Assembly (NCBI RefSeq): GCF_010671605.1
Contig: NZ_JAABOO010000002.1
Coordinates: forward strand, 434,001 to 498,000
DNA length: 64,000 nucleotides
Source of the DNA: Leptobacterium flavescens
GTDB lineage: Bacteria > Bacteroidota > Bacteroidia > Flavobacteriales > Flavobacteriaceae
Reading direction: 5' to 3'
Shown here: piece after piece, positions 52,636-61,536 of the stretch
Position numbering within the stretch: the stretch's first letter is position 1
Layout of the letters: each line of letters begins with the position of its first letter
Translations under genes and position numbers: made by a program
Notes under the pieces: model-generated
What the model was told of the DNA's origin: nothing
Seen by the model: the letters and a program-made list of their open reading frames with translations, nothing else
The model's database searches: none

Positions 52636-53688
52636 TTACTGTTCTAATTTTTTTAAAGCTTCGAGAAGCCGTTCGTTCTCTTCGGAGGTACCTACCGTAA
52701 AGCGTAAGGTATTTTCACATAAGGGCTGAGAAGTCCTGTTCCTTACCACTACTCCTGCAGCTATCAACTGATCGTATCTCCTGGTAGCATCGTCAACACG
52801 GGCCAGGATAAAGTTAGCATCCGACCGGAACAGCTCCCTCACAAAAGAAACATTCTCCAAAGCCTTGTACAGTTTTTGCTTTTCTCCCAGGATCAGCTGT
52901 ACCTCTTTTTCTACCTCTTCCCTGTTCAGCAGTCGCTTTAAAGCTCTTTCCTGAGACAGTTTGTTGACGTTATACGGAGGTTTGATCTTGTTTAACAGTT
53001 CTATCACCAGAGAAGAAGCATAGCACACTCCGATCCTGATCCCGGCAACCCCGTACGCCTTGGAAAGGGTTTGGGTAACGATCAGGTTGGGATAGTCCTC
53101 TAGCCTGTTTAGCCAGCTTTCGTTTTCGGAGAAGTCGATATAAGCCTCATCTATCACCACCATTCCCTTAAACCCGTTCAGTAAAGCGGTAACGGCTTCC
53201 TCTGAAAAGGAATTGCCTGTCGGGTTATTCGGAGAACACAGGAATACGATCTTTGTTTGCTCGTCTACTGCATTGAGTATCTTATTTACATCGGGTTGAA
53301 AGTCGCCTGTCAGCAATACCTCCCTGTTCTCTATATCGTTGGTAGCTGCCAGTACGGAGTACATTCCGTAAGTTGGAGGTAAGCTGATGATATTATCCTT
53401 TCCGGGCTCACAAAATACCCTGAATATAAGATCGAGTACTTCATCACTTCCGTTTCCGAGAAGGATATGAGAACTCTCTGTTCCTTTGATAGAAGCCAGT
53501 TCTGTTTTCAGGCTTCTTTGCTGAGGGTCCGGGTAACGGTTCACTCCATTCTCGAAGGGGTTTTCATTGGCATCCAGAAAAACCATCTCCCTTTCACTCT
53601 GATCGAATTCATCCCTGGCTGAAGAATAGGGTTTCAGCTTCATGATATTCGGCCGTACCAGGGCTGTTATGTCGGTAGTCCTGTTCAT
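52636..53688 (-). CDS. hisC: Histidinol-phosphate aminotransferase
   Basis: A 350-residue fold-type I PLP aminotransferase. FLDANENPF near the start, LLGNGSDEVLDL, CSPNNPTGN, DEAYIDF and the Schiff-base Lys in QTLSKAYGVAGIRIG are all as expected. It converts imidazole acetol phosphate and glutamate. 3 bases after hisD. Confidence 0.95.
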   Translation of the reverse strand: MNRTTDITALVRPNIMKLKPYSSARDEFDQSEREMVFLDANENPFENGVNRYPDPQQRSLKTELASIKGTESSHILLGNGSDEVLDLIFRVFCEPGKDNIISLPPTYGMYSVLAATNDIENREVLLTGDFQPDVNKILNAVDEQTKIVFLCSPNNPTGNSFSEEAVTALLNGFKGMVVIDEAYIDFSENESWLNRLEDYPNLIVTQTLSKAYGVAGIRIGVCYASSLVIELLNKIKPPYNVNKLSQERALKRLLNREEVEKEVQLILGEKQKLYKALENVSFVRELFRSDANFILARVDDATRRYDQLIAAGVVVRNRTSQPLCENTLRFTVGTSEENERLLEALKKLEQ

Positions 53689-53691
53689 CTG

Positions 53692-54978
53692 TTATCCTTT
53701 TAAGGTTTCAAGTCTCAGGCTTACTGCATTTTTGTGGGCCTGTAGCCCTTCTGCTTCCGCCATTAACTCTATAGCCTGCCCGATATTCTTCATCCCCGTT
53801 TCGGAGATCTCCTGGAAAGTCATCGATTTCATAAAGCTGTCCAGGTTTACACCGCTATACTGCTTGGCATAACCGTTGGTCGGCAGGGTGTGATTGGTCC
53901 CGGAAGCGTAATCACCCGCGCTTTCCGGGGTATAATTCCCGATAAATACAGAACCTGCATTCTGGATATTATCAATATAATAATCATTTTCGGAAGTACA
54001 GATAATAAAGTGTTCCGGTCCGTATTCATTGATCAGCTCCAGAGCTGTTTTATGATCTTCCATATAGATAAGCCTGGAATTGTCAATAGCCTTCCTGGCT
54101 ATCTCCTTACGCGGTAGCTGCTCCAGCTGGTTTTCGATCTCACCTTCCACTTCCTGAATAAGTTTTTCGGAAGTACTTACCAGGATCACCTGGCTGTCCG
54201 TACCGTGTTCTGCCTGAGACAAAAGGTCCGAAGCTACAAAGGAGGCATTGGAACTGTCATCTGCTGCTACCAGCAGTTCACTGGGGCCGGCAGGCATATC
54301 AATAGCCACCCCGAATTTGGTAGCCAGTTGTTTTGCCACGGTTACAAACTGATTTCCGGGTCCGAAGATCTTATAGACCTTTGATATTTTTTCGGTTCCG
54401 AAGGTCATTGCTGCAATAGCCTGGATCCCTCCCACCTTGTTTATGCTGGTTACACCACAGAGGCTTGCGGTATAAAGAATAGCCGGGTTAACTTTCCCTT
54501 CTTTATCCGGCGGGGTACATAATACGATCTCTTCGCAGCCCGCAAGTTTGGCGGGCACCGCCAGCATCAGAATAGTTGAGAACAAGGGAGCTGTACCGCC
54601 CGGTATATAAAGTCCCACCTTCTGAATAGGTCTTTTTTCCTGCCAGCAGGATACACCCTCTACGGTCTCTACCTGTATTTTCTGTGTGCTTTGTGCCTTG
54701 TGAAATTTTTCAATATTCGATTTAGCCAGACGGATCGCCTGTTTTAAGTCATCACTTATAAGAGATTCAGCTGCATCGATCTCTTCCGGAAGCACATTGG
54801 TTTCGGGCAGTGCCACTCCGTCAAAAAGGCTTGTGTACTTTGCAATAGCCTCATCACCCTTTAATTTTACCTCATTAAAGATCTCATTAACGGTGGCTTC
54901 AATATCTTCTACGGTCTGAGTGGGCCTTTTCAGGATCTCTGACCAGTTTTCTCGTTTTGGTTTGTATATTTTTTGCAT
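53692..54978 (-). CDS. hisD: Histidinol dehydrogenase
   Basis: A 428-residue zinc enzyme that does the last two oxidation steps. It has PGGTAPLFSTILMLAVPA, GPGNQFVTVAKQLA, DMPAGPSELLVAAD and SQAEHGTDSQ with the catalytic/zinc residues. The ATG at 54978 (MQKIYKPKRENW) is preferred: it overlaps the hisG stop by 1 base (TAATG). A start at 55005 would add 9 residues inside hisG. Confidence 0.95.
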   Translation of the reverse strand: MQKIYKPKRENWSEILKRPTQTVEDIEATVNEIFNEVKLKGDEAIAKYTSLFDGVALPETNVLPEEIDAAESLISDDLKQAIRLAKSNIEKFHKAQSTQKIQVETVEGVSCWQEKRPIQKVGLYIPGGTAPLFSTILMLAVPAKLAGCEEIVLCTPPDKEGKVNPAILYTASLCGVTSINKVGGIQAIAAMTFGTEKISKVYKIFGPGNQFVTVAKQLATKFGVAIDMPAGPSELLVAADDSSNASFVASDLLSQAEHGTDSQVILVSTSEKLIQEVEGEIENQLEQLPRKEIARKAIDNSRLIYMEDHKTALELINEYGPEHFIICTSENDYYIDNIQNAGSVFIGNYTPESAGDYASGTNHTLPTNGYAKQYSGVNLDSFMKSMTFQEISETGMKNIGQAIELMAEAEGLQAHKNAVSLRLETLKG

Positions 54979-55835
54979 TATAACACCATTTTTTCGATTG
55001 GACATATCAGTATTCCTTCGGCCCCATTGGCCTTTAACTCATCTATAACTTCCCAGAAGGTACCTTCGTCTATTACAGAGTGCAGGGAGCTCCATCCCTC
55101 TTCGGCCAGCGGTAATACCGTCGGGCTTTTTAATACCGGAAGTATTCTGCTGATGGCTTCTATTTTTTCATTGGGTGCATTCAGGAGAATGTATTTGGAA
55201 CTTCTGGCTTTTAAAACCGATTGTATCCTGAACTGAAGTTTGTTAAGTGTCTCCTGGTCTTCATCACTAATTCTAGGCGAAACTGCCAGTACGGCCTCAC
55301 TCTTCTGCAACACTTCCACTTCCCTGAGGTTATTCTTAAAGAGGGTGCTTCCGCTCGAAACAATATCCACAATGGCGTCGGCAAGACCGATATTAGGCGC
55401 TATCTCTACAGAACCGTTAATGATATGCAGGTCTGCTTTGATCCCTTTCTCCTCCAGGTAAGCTTTAACGGTATTCGGATAGGAAGTGGCAATCCGTTTC
55501 CCGTTCAGGCTGTTTACAGAATCATCTGCTGAAGATTTCGGAACAGCCAGGGAAACACGGCATTTGGAAAAACCAAGCCTCTCTACTGTTTTGATCTCTT
55601 TTCCTTTTTCAATTAGCAAATTCTCCCCTATGATGGCAATGTCAACCACTCCGTCTTTCAGGTATTGCGGGATATCTCCGTTCCTGAGATAAAGTACTTC
55701 CATGGGGAAGTTCCTGGCGGAGGCTTTTAACTGATCCTTTCCGTTATCTATCGATATTCCGCAATCTTTTAAAAGCTTGAGGGAATCATCGTGAAGCCTT
55801 CCGGATTTCTGAATAGCAATTTTAATTTTTTTCAT
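54978..55835 (-). CDS. hisG: ATP phosphoribosyltransferase (long form)
   Basis: A 285-residue enzyme of the first committed step. It begins KIKIAIQKSGRLHDDSLKLL, has the PRPP loop APNIGLADAIVDIVSSGSTL and a C-terminal ACT-like domain (about 215-285, ESTLF-free) that binds histidine for feedback inhibition. The long form does not need HisZ. First gene of the operon, 142 bases after the attenuator peptide begins. Confidence 0.95.
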   Translation of the reverse strand: MKKIKIAIQKSGRLHDDSLKLLKDCGISIDNGKDQLKASARNFPMEVLYLRNGDIPQYLKDGVVDIAIIGENLLIEKGKEIKTVERLGFSKCRVSLAVPKSSADDSVNSLNGKRIATSYPNTVKAYLEEKGIKADLHIINGSVEIAPNIGLADAIVDIVSSGSTLFKNNLREVEVLQKSEAVLAVSPRISDEDQETLNKLQFRIQSVLKARSSKYILLNAPNEKIEAISRILPVLKSPTVLPLAEEGWSSLHSVIDEGTFWEVIDELKANGAEGILICPIEKMVL

Positions 55836-55872
55836 TTTTAATTAGTTGTGTCCGAATAGCACAGGCTACAAT

Positions 55873-55905
55873 AAAAAAACCCGCCTGAAGCTACTCAAAC
55901 GGGTT
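55873..55905 (-). terminator. Attenuator terminator of the his operon
   Basis: On the - strand CCCGTTTGAG and the arm TTCAGGCGGG form a stem of about 10 bp with a loop around TAGC, and TTTTTTT follows. It lies 40 bases before hisG. The 5' arm also contains CGTTTGAG (55901-55894), which can pair with CTCAGGCG (55950-55943) upstream, the antiterminator. Confidence 0.88.
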
Positions 55906-55929
55906 TATATATGTGTTTTTTACAGACAT

Positions 55930-55968
55930 ATCATTCTCACCTCGCCTGAGCGACCATGTGAAAATGAT
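55930..55968 (-). promoter_or_regulatory. Pause/anti-antiterminator hairpin over the His codons
   Basis: ATCATTTTCAC (55968-55958) and GTGAGAATGAT (55940-55930) form an 11-base stem with one G-T pair. The 5' arm covers the last His, Phe and part of the His codons, and the loop holds CTCAGGCG. A stalled ribosome would keep it open. Confidence 0.75.
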
Positions 55969-55993
55969 GATGATGTAATTGATTAAGATTCAT
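55937..55993 (-). CDS. hisL: Histidine operon leader peptide
   Basis: An 18-codon frame, MNLNQLHHHHFHMVAQAR, with five His codons in six. It lies between a promoter and a terminator in front of hisG. Low histidine would stall the ribosome on the His codons, leave CTCAGGCG free to pair with the 5' arm of the terminator, and so let transcription enter hisG. The stop codon lies within the 3' arm of the pause hairpin. Confidence 0.92.
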   Translation of the reverse strand: MNLNQLHHHHFHMVAQAR

Positions 55994-56011
55994 TTTTTTC
56001 TTTTGTCAGTA

Positions 56012-56040
56012 CAAATGTAATTTAAATTGGATCAGACAAA
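56012..56040 (-). promoter_or_regulatory. Promoter of the his operon
   Basis: On the - strand TTTG (56040-56037) and TACATTTG (56019-56012) are separated by 17 bases, an exact fit to TTTG/TAnnTTTG. The leader-peptide ATG follows 18 bases downstream. The rest of the 55836-56177 gap beyond the leader is AT-rich and shows nothing else. Confidence 0.8.
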
Positions 56041-56177
56041 CAAGAAAAATTGTTTTTTTTAACAGATATGTAACTTTAATTTAAATTAGTAACACTCCTT
56101 ATCGCTATTTTTAAAAAGTTATAATTGCTAAATAAAAATGAATTCCTATTTTTATTTACTCTAAATTAACAGCTTAT

Positions 56178-57029
56178 ATGAAAAATTTCCTCATAGCATT
56201 CACTATTTTTCTTCTATGGTCTGCTTTGGGTATCTGGTTTTACAGCTGTAAGCTTAAAGGTTTGTGTTTTGAAGAGCAAGCCGAAGCGGTACAGGCAACA
56301 GAAGCTAAAGAAGAGGTCGTAACAAAAGCTGTTCCCCCTAAAATCATACAAAACAATATTAAAGGTGTTATTATCCGGGAAAACAGCGGGGAAATCGAAT
56401 TTCTTCCTGCATTAGATTCGGTTAAGCAATCGTTTTTTGATTTTTTAAACCGCAATCAGGAACAGGAACTGGTCCTAACCGGGCTTTATACAAAGCAGGA
56501 AACCGATTCTACGGCGCTGGCCAGGGCCGGTAAGTTAAAACAGGAATTGGTCAGCTATGGTTTAAATACAGACAGGGTGCTGGTAAGTTCGAAACTGTCG
56601 GACCTCATATATAATGAAGGTGTTTTTGAAGGAGGGATCACCTATTCCTACAGGGAAATTCCGGAGGAAAGAAGTTCCAGGGTAGAAAAAGGTATTGCCA
56701 ACAAGATCCTTTATTCGGGCTTTGCATCCAATGACTTCAGGCCGGACAACAGCTTACTGGGCTATACGATCGAATTAAAGAACTATCTCGAAAAGTATCC
56801 GGCCAAGAAAGTAACCATTATAGGTCATACCGATAATGTGGGTGAAAGCGAAGATAACGAATGGATCGGACAACAAAGAGCTAACAGCGTTATGCGTTAT
56901 CTGGTTTCTCAGGGAGTCTCCGGCGATAAGATCACTGCTATTTCCAGGGGTGAAAACGAACCGATTGACGACAATCGGACCCAGGAAGGCAGAAGAAAGA
57001 ACAGAAGGATTGAAATCAAAATAAACTAA
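56178..57029 (+). CDS. OmpA-family envelope protein
   Basis: A 283-residue protein with an N-terminal membrane anchor (MKNFLIAFTIFLLWSALGIW) and an OmpA peptidoglycan-binding domain at about 165-283: LEKYPAKKVTIIGHTDNVGES, QQRANSVMRYLVSQGV and EGRRKNRRIEIKI. A divergent OmpA-like half (about 65-160) precedes it (LFEFL-type spacing, NRNQEQELVLTGLYTKQE). It ties the envelope to peptidoglycan. 16 bases upstream of the next gene. Confidence 0.88.
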   Translation: MKNFLIAFTIFLLWSALGIWFYSCKLKGLCFEEQAEAVQATEAKEEVVTKAVPPKIIQNNIKGVIIRENSGEIEFLPALDSVKQSFFDFLNRNQEQELVLTGLYTKQETDSTALARAGKLKQELVSYGLNTDRVLVSSKLSDLIYNEGVFEGGITYSYREIPEERSSRVEKGIANKILYSGFASNDFRPDNSLLGYTIELKNYLEKYPAKKVTIIGHTDNVGESEDNEWIGQQRANSVMRYLVSQGVSGDKITAISRGENEPIDDNRTQEGRRKNRRIEIKIN

Positions 57030-57045
57030 AAAGACTATACCTAAA

Positions 57046-57597
57046 ATGATTATCAAATTACAACCTGTTACAGCTATAGAATTTGTAGTAGCGTTCCTGA
57101 TTTGTTTTGTTTGTTTTTTGATCGGCTATTTGTTTTCCAGAAGATATTACAGGAACAGATATGAGAATGAGCTGGAAGAATACAAACAGAAAAGTAAAGA
57201 AGAAGCCCCTCAAACACAAGAAAGCAGAATAAGAGCCGTAAAGACAATGGCGCGCAAAGGCGAAGCCATTATGGGTGAAACAGACAATCTTCAGATGTTT
57301 AAAGGCGTTAAAGCCTCCAAAGGCCCTAAACTCGAACTTAATTTCGGAAGCATAGGCGTGGCCAGTGAAGCTGAAAAGGACGATCTGAAAAAGATAAGCG
57401 GGATCGGACCTTTTATCGAGAGAAAGCTAAACGGAATAGGTGTCTATACCTATAAGCAGATCAGCAAATTCAGGGATCACGATATAGATACGGTAACTCA
57501 GCTGATCGAATTCTTTCCCGGAAGGATCAAAAGAGATGACTGGATGAAACAGGCCGCCAACCTCATGAAAGAACAACAGCAGGAACAAGACGAATAA
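57046..57597 (+). CDS. Membrane-anchored helix-hairpin-helix protein
   Basis: A 183-residue protein with one N-terminal membrane helix (about 11-30), a charged linker and a C-terminal HhH-type domain (DDLKKISGIGPFIERKLNGI and the rest, about 110-175) of the kind annotated as predicted flap-endonuclease-1-like 5' DNA nuclease. No nuclease catalytic residues can be shown. It is cotranscribed with the OmpA-like gene and ends just before a strong terminator. Confidence 0.8.
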   Translation: MIIKLQPVTAIEFVVAFLICFVCFLIGYLFSRRYYRNRYENELEEYKQKSKEEAPQTQESRIRAVKTMARKGEAIMGETDNLQMFKGVKASKGPKLELNFGSIGVASEAEKDDLKKISGIGPFIERKLNGIGVYTYKQISKFRDHDIDTVTQLIEFFPGRIKRDDWMKQAANLMKEQQQEQDE

Positions 57598-57600
57598 AAA

Positions 57601-57626
57601 AAAGACCTTCATTGAAGGTCTTTTAT
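57601..57626. terminator. Bidirectional terminator
   Basis: AAAGACCTTC and GAAGGTCTTT are perfect 10-base arms with loop ATT. TTTT follows on the + strand and TTTTTT on the - strand, so it can end both the HhH gene and the convergent prohibitin unit. Confidence 0.88.
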
Positions 57627-57643
57627 ATTTTACAGCGCAGGGA

Positions 57644-58459
57644 TTACTGGTTTCCTAAAATAATCGGAAGCCCGTCCTTACCACTACCTATAACAATTAC
57701 TTTGCTGTTAGGCGATTTAGCCATCTCCAGGGTAGCTTCAATACCTTTTTCCTGAAGGATCTTATCGGTAAGGGAAGCACTCAATATCCTGTTTGCATTA
57801 GCCTTTCCTTCCGCATCGATACGCTGACGCTCGGCTTCCTGCTTGGCTTTCTCCAATCTAAACTCATACTCCAGAGCTTCCTGCTCCTGGCGGAGTTTAC
57901 GCTCGATCGCATCTTTGATCGTAGGAGGTAAAGTTACATCCCGTACAAGTATATCATTTAGTTGAATGTATTGTCCGTTAAGTATTTTTTCGGTTTCGAT
58001 CTGGATCTCTTCCTGGATCGCATCACGCTTACTGGAATACAATTGTTCCGGAGTATAACGTCCTACGACACTTCTTGCCGCCGAACGAATAGCAGGGCGA
58101 AGGATACGATCTACATAGTTCTCTCCTTTTTCCTTATGCAGCTTTCCAAGAGAAATTCTCTCCGGCTGATACCATGCGGTAGCATCTAGTTTGATCTCCA
58201 ATCCGTTAGATGATAATACATCCATTGTTTCGGACAATTCCTGTTGTCTTACTTCATAGATAAAAACCCTGTTCCAGGGTGCTACCAACTGAAAACCTTC
58301 ATCTAAAGGCGGAGCTTCAGTCACCACCCCTCCTCCAAGCGTTTTATACAATACACCTGCCTGACCTGAGCCAATGGTAACTGTAGATTTGTAAATAAAA
58401 ATGATTCCCAGTATAAATATGATCAATACCGGCAAACCTATTTTAGGTAATTTCTCCAT
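57644..58459 (-). CDS. Prohibitin / SPFH-domain protein
   Basis: A 271-residue membrane-associated protein. An N-terminal membrane helix (LPVLIIFILGIIFIYKS) is followed by an SPFH domain (about 28-185) with GSGQAGVLYKTLGGGVV, VDRILRPAIRSAARSVVGRY and then a long heptad coiled coil (EALEYEFRLEKAKQEAERQR). SPFH proteins form large membrane rings. It lies 19 bases after the VWA gene. Confidence 0.9.
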   Translation of the reverse strand: MEKLPKIGLPVLIIFILGIIFIYKSTVTIGSGQAGVLYKTLGGGVVTEAPPLDEGFQLVAPWNRVFIYEVRQQELSETMDVLSSNGLEIKLDATAWYQPERISLGKLHKEKGENYVDRILRPAIRSAARSVVGRYTPEQLYSSKRDAIQEEIQIETEKILNGQYIQLNDILVRDVTLPPTIKDAIERKLRQEQEALEYEFRLEKAKQEAERQRIDAEGKANANRILSASLTDKILQEKGIEATLEMAKSPNSKVIVIGSGKDGLPIILGNQ

Positions 58460-58478
58460 TTTTTAGTTTTTTATTTAA

Positions 58479-60515
58479 TTAAATTAATCCGTTGTACTTT
58501 CTCAAAAACCATTCGGCGGTCAGAGAAAGCATTATTAGCAACAATAGATATTTCCAATCGATAAGGGGAACGATCTCTTCTTTATTCTTTTGTACGGGTT
58601 TAAAAGAGTCTCTGCTTAAAAGTTCTTGCTCTAAGGTATCGAATTGATCAGGAAAAAACAATAAGCCCCCGGAATTCTCCGCTAATTTGCTCAGTTTGTC
58701 AAGGTCTGCATTTAAAAATTGCTTTTCAATATCAAAGTCCAGAACCCTGAAACTTCCCGCTCTGCTCAGCTGCTCATTCTGAACCCTGAGCGTGAAATCG
58801 TAATCTCCCGGAGGAAGCCCGCTTAGGTCTACTTCATAATAATTGTTCTTAAGAAGCATGGGGACTGTACGGGAGTTATTATCTGAAGTGTTTTTCAGGT
58901 CAATAAAGACATTTGCATTCGGATCGAATTCGTAATTCTTATCGAAATACTGAGCGGAAATCCTTATTTCGGTGTTTCCGTTGTAGAAAGATTCAAAATT
59001 CACATCCAGGCGATTCCGTTTTTTGTTGGTAGCCAGGTAGAAGATAAGTTTACCGAAGAACTCATCAAAATCTCTGAAAGTTTTGGTATCCAGGTAATTC
59101 TGAGCCCTCCACCTCCAGATATTCTCTCCCAGGAGCACTGCCTGACGCTTCCCATCTTCTTCTGTGGTAAAAAGTAAAGGGTTTCCTGTTTCTATATTGC
59201 GGATCGTCTGATTTAATATGGTCTCAAAAGGAATATTGAAGCGGATATCTCCCAGAAAATCCTCCAGAGGAGGGTATTCCCGGAAACCGGGGTCATTCAG
59301 GGCAAAGTTACTATAAGCCGTATTTAATTCGGCCTGTACATCCTCCCGCTGGCGACTGTATTCCTTCCTGAAGTTCTGTTGAATGTTGTTAAGAAAATTC
59401 CAATCGGTTTTTGTTCCTGTAATAATAAGATTATTGGCCTTTGATCTCTCCAGTTCCGTAAAGAAATTCCTGAAACGCGAATTGGGCTGATACAATATAA
59501 CCAGTTGATAATCATTTATCTTCTGAACATCTATAGAAGTTTTTTCAATATCTACTTTCCTTCTTTCGTTGCTTTCTATACTCTTTTTTAATGCCCCGAG
59601 ATCGGGATGAACAATATCTGAAATTATAAGGATATTGGTTTTCTGATCTATGACCTCTACTGCAAATTCCTTGGTGTTATTTATTGTATTCTGCTCGTTG
59701 GCTAAAGGTTGAAGAACGGCAGCATATAACTGGGTTCCTTCGGCATCTGCAGAAAGAGTTGTAGATATGATCTCGGATTTCTTAGAAGGGGAGAACTGCA
59801 GCCTCTGGTTAAAGAGAACCCTGTTTCCCTTTTTGATCTGGAAATTTGTTTCGATCGCATTATCTCCGTTGTAATTGAGGATCAGTTCTACAGGGAATTC
59901 ATTCTTTAGAAAAGCGTATTTATTAACATTGAGCTGCGAGATCTTAAGATCTGTTTTCTCTACCGTATCTCCCAAAACAACAGGAAAAACCTCCTGAGGG
60001 TAATTAACGGAACTATACGCGTAATTTTCACCATAGGTTTGGTTTCCATCAGAAATAAGCAGTACCGGGGCTTTTTTGGTCTTGTATACTTTTCCCAAAG
60101 AAGACAGCGCCTCATTTATTTTGGTCTGCCCTTCTCCATAGTCGAAGTTGCTGTTGGTTTTCAGGGAATTCCCGAAGGTGACAAACTCCAGATCAAATCT
60201 GTCGTTAATAGAATTACTGCTTCTTATTTTTTCAATAAAATCCGTGCTTGATCCATCCTGACCGAGAAAAGGTACCGAAGAAGAATTATCGACAGCTACG
60301 ATAAGCGATGCTTTTTCAATATAGTTGTTCTTCTTCCTGAATTTCGGGTTAAAGATGAGCAGTAAAATAGTAGCAACACTTATAAACCTGAGAATTGCAT
60401 ATATCAGTTTATTTCTGACCGGTGCATTTTCTTTAGATCTGAAATACTGAAAAAAAACTACAATAGCAGAGAGTACTGCGGTTAAAATAAGAAGGCTAAT
60501 TGTCTGCGTCGTCAT
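58479..60515 (-). CDS. VWA-domain membrane protein
   Basis: A 678-residue protein with two N-terminal membrane helices (TISLLILTAVLSAIVVFFQY and LIYAILRFISVATILLLIF) and one at the C terminus (YLLLLIMLSLTAEWFL). Between them is a von Willebrand A-like segment (IVAVDNSSSVPF, MIDAS-like DNSSS; LLISDGNQTYGEN) and a large domain of CARDB/Ig-type strands. Such proteins occur in Bacteroidota next to Bat or MoxR genes; no such gene is here. Start overlaps the 42-residue gene by 1 base. Confidence 0.82.
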   Translation of the reverse strand: MTTQTISLLILTAVLSAIVVFFQYFRSKENAPVRNKLIYAILRFISVATILLLIFNPKFRKKNNYIEKASLIVAVDNSSSVPFLGQDGSSTDFIEKIRSSNSINDRFDLEFVTFGNSLKTNSNFDYGEGQTKINEALSSLGKVYKTKKAPVLLISDGNQTYGENYAYSSVNYPQEVFPVVLGDTVEKTDLKISQLNVNKYAFLKNEFPVELILNYNGDNAIETNFQIKKGNRVLFNQRLQFSPSKKSEIISTTLSADAEGTQLYAAVLQPLANEQNTINNTKEFAVEVIDQKTNILIISDIVHPDLGALKKSIESNERRKVDIEKTSIDVQKINDYQLVILYQPNSRFRNFFTELERSKANNLIITGTKTDWNFLNNIQQNFRKEYSRQREDVQAELNTAYSNFALNDPGFREYPPLEDFLGDIRFNIPFETILNQTIRNIETGNPLLFTTEEDGKRQAVLLGENIWRWRAQNYLDTKTFRDFDEFFGKLIFYLATNKKRNRLDVNFESFYNGNTEIRISAQYFDKNYEFDPNANVFIDLKNTSDNNSRTVPMLLKNNYYEVDLSGLPPGDYDFTLRVQNEQLSRAGSFRVLDFDIEKQFLNADLDKLSKLAENSGGLLFFPDQFDTLEQELLSRDSFKPVQKNKEEIVPLIDWKYLLLLIMLSLTAEWFLRKYNGLI

Positions 60516-60643
60516 TAATAATCTCTTTTCTCAAAATCTTCCCTGTTCTTCTCCTCTATACGCTTTACTATGAAATAAACCAACACAGCCAGTAAACTCA
60601 AGCCGGCAAACAGTGCAAAAATCAAGAGTATAAATCCCTCCAT
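60515..60643 (-). CDS. 42-residue single-span membrane protein
   Basis: An ATG at 60641-60643 opens a frame of 42 residues with one membrane helix (GFILLIFALFAGLSLLAVLV) and a charged cytoplasmic tail (KRIEEKNREDFEKRDY). The stop codon overlaps the VWA-gene start (TAATG), and 5 bases separate it from the ybjQ-like gene, so it is a real member of the run by position. Function unknown; may assist the VWA or prohibitin membrane complex. Confidence 0.7.
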   Translation of the reverse strand: MEGFILLIFALFAGLSLLAVLVYFIVKRIEEKNREDFEKRDY

Positions 60644-60648
60644 CTTTA

Positions 60649-60963
60649 CTATTTTAATTTTACGGCCGTACCGTAAGCCAGTATTTCGGATGCTCCCTGC
60701 ATTACCTGCGATGTCATAAACCTTACATTTATTACCGCATCTGCTCCTAAGCGGGATGCATCATCCAGCATTCTTTTAATTGCCTGTTCGCGGGCATCGG
60801 CAAGCAGTTTGGTATACTCGGAGATCTCTCCTCCCACCAGGTTTTTAAGACCGGCAAAAATATCCCGGCCAAAATCTCTGGCTCTGACCGAGCTTCCTCT
60901 CACTACCGTGAGGGTCTGATCTATTTCCCTGCCTGCAACATAGTCTGTAGTTACATAAATCAT
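60649..60963 (-). CDS. YbjQ/UPF0145-family protein
   Basis: A 104-residue protein of the YbjQ family: MIYVTTDYVAGREIDQTLTV, VVRGSSVRARDFGRDIFAGL, TKLLADAREQAIKRMLDDA and LGADAVINVRF. Family members form pentameric or decameric rings and were once called putative heavy-metal binding; no function is proven. 5 bases after the upstream gene. Confidence 0.92.
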   Translation of the reverse strand: MIYVTTDYVAGREIDQTLTVVRGSSVRARDFGRDIFAGLKNLVGGEISEYTKLLADAREQAIKRMLDDASRLGADAVINVRFMTSQVMQGASEILAYGTAVKLK

Positions 60964-60968
60964 AGCGT

Positions 60969-61526
60969 TTATTTTTTTACCTTGATCAGATCGAAAGAAT
61001 CGAAAAAGGCTTTCATACTCTTATTATCATCCTTATCTGCCATACAGATTATCTGGCATATATAGAGTAAATTATCTACCAGCACTATTTTCTGATTGAT
61101 AATCGTACTCCCCTGGATCTCTATTTTAGCCGTCCTCCCCGGAAAACCATTAAAAAATATGTTTTCCTTGGAAAGGAGTTTTCCGTTTACATTGGTTACA
61201 GCACCATTAACTGCCCCATCCAACACAGTATCTTTAAAACCCGGATCTTCATTAGACATATATTCCTCCGGATAGGCCGTAAAGGCCGACATATATACCA
61301 GATTGTCATCATTCGGGTTAAAGGAGTTATCCAGAATATAGAATTTCATCTCCAGGTCCCCGATCTGACTCGGTATCGTATTGGTTTGTTTTTTTGGTTG
61401 GGATGGAAAATCCACCCTGTAACCTTCTCCTTCGATCTTAATAGTTACCCAATCGGTCTGAGCCGAGAGGGATAAAAAGAAGAAAAAGCTAACGATAAAC
61501 GTTAAAGTTTTGAGTTGAGTTTTCAT
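60969..61526 (-). CDS. Exported hypothetical protein
   Basis: A 185-residue protein with signal peptide (MKTQLKTLTFIVSFFFFLSLSA). The mature part is beta-rich (GEGYRVDFPSQPKKQTNTIP, PGRTAKIEIQGSTIINQKIV) and resembles small Bacteroidota periplasmic proteins of a DUF1795/PsbP-like build, but this is uncertain. 10 bases after fabG. Confidence 0.75.
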   Translation of the reverse strand: MKTQLKTLTFIVSFFFFLSLSAQTDWVTIKIEGEGYRVDFPSQPKKQTNTIPSQIGDLEMKFYILDNSFNPNDDNLVYMSAFTAYPEEYMSNEDPGFKDTVLDGAVNGAVTNVNGKLLSKENIFFNGFPGRTAKIEIQGSTIINQKIVLVDNLLYICQIICMADKDDNKSMKAFFDSFDLIKVKK

Positions 61527-61536
61527 TTATATGTGA

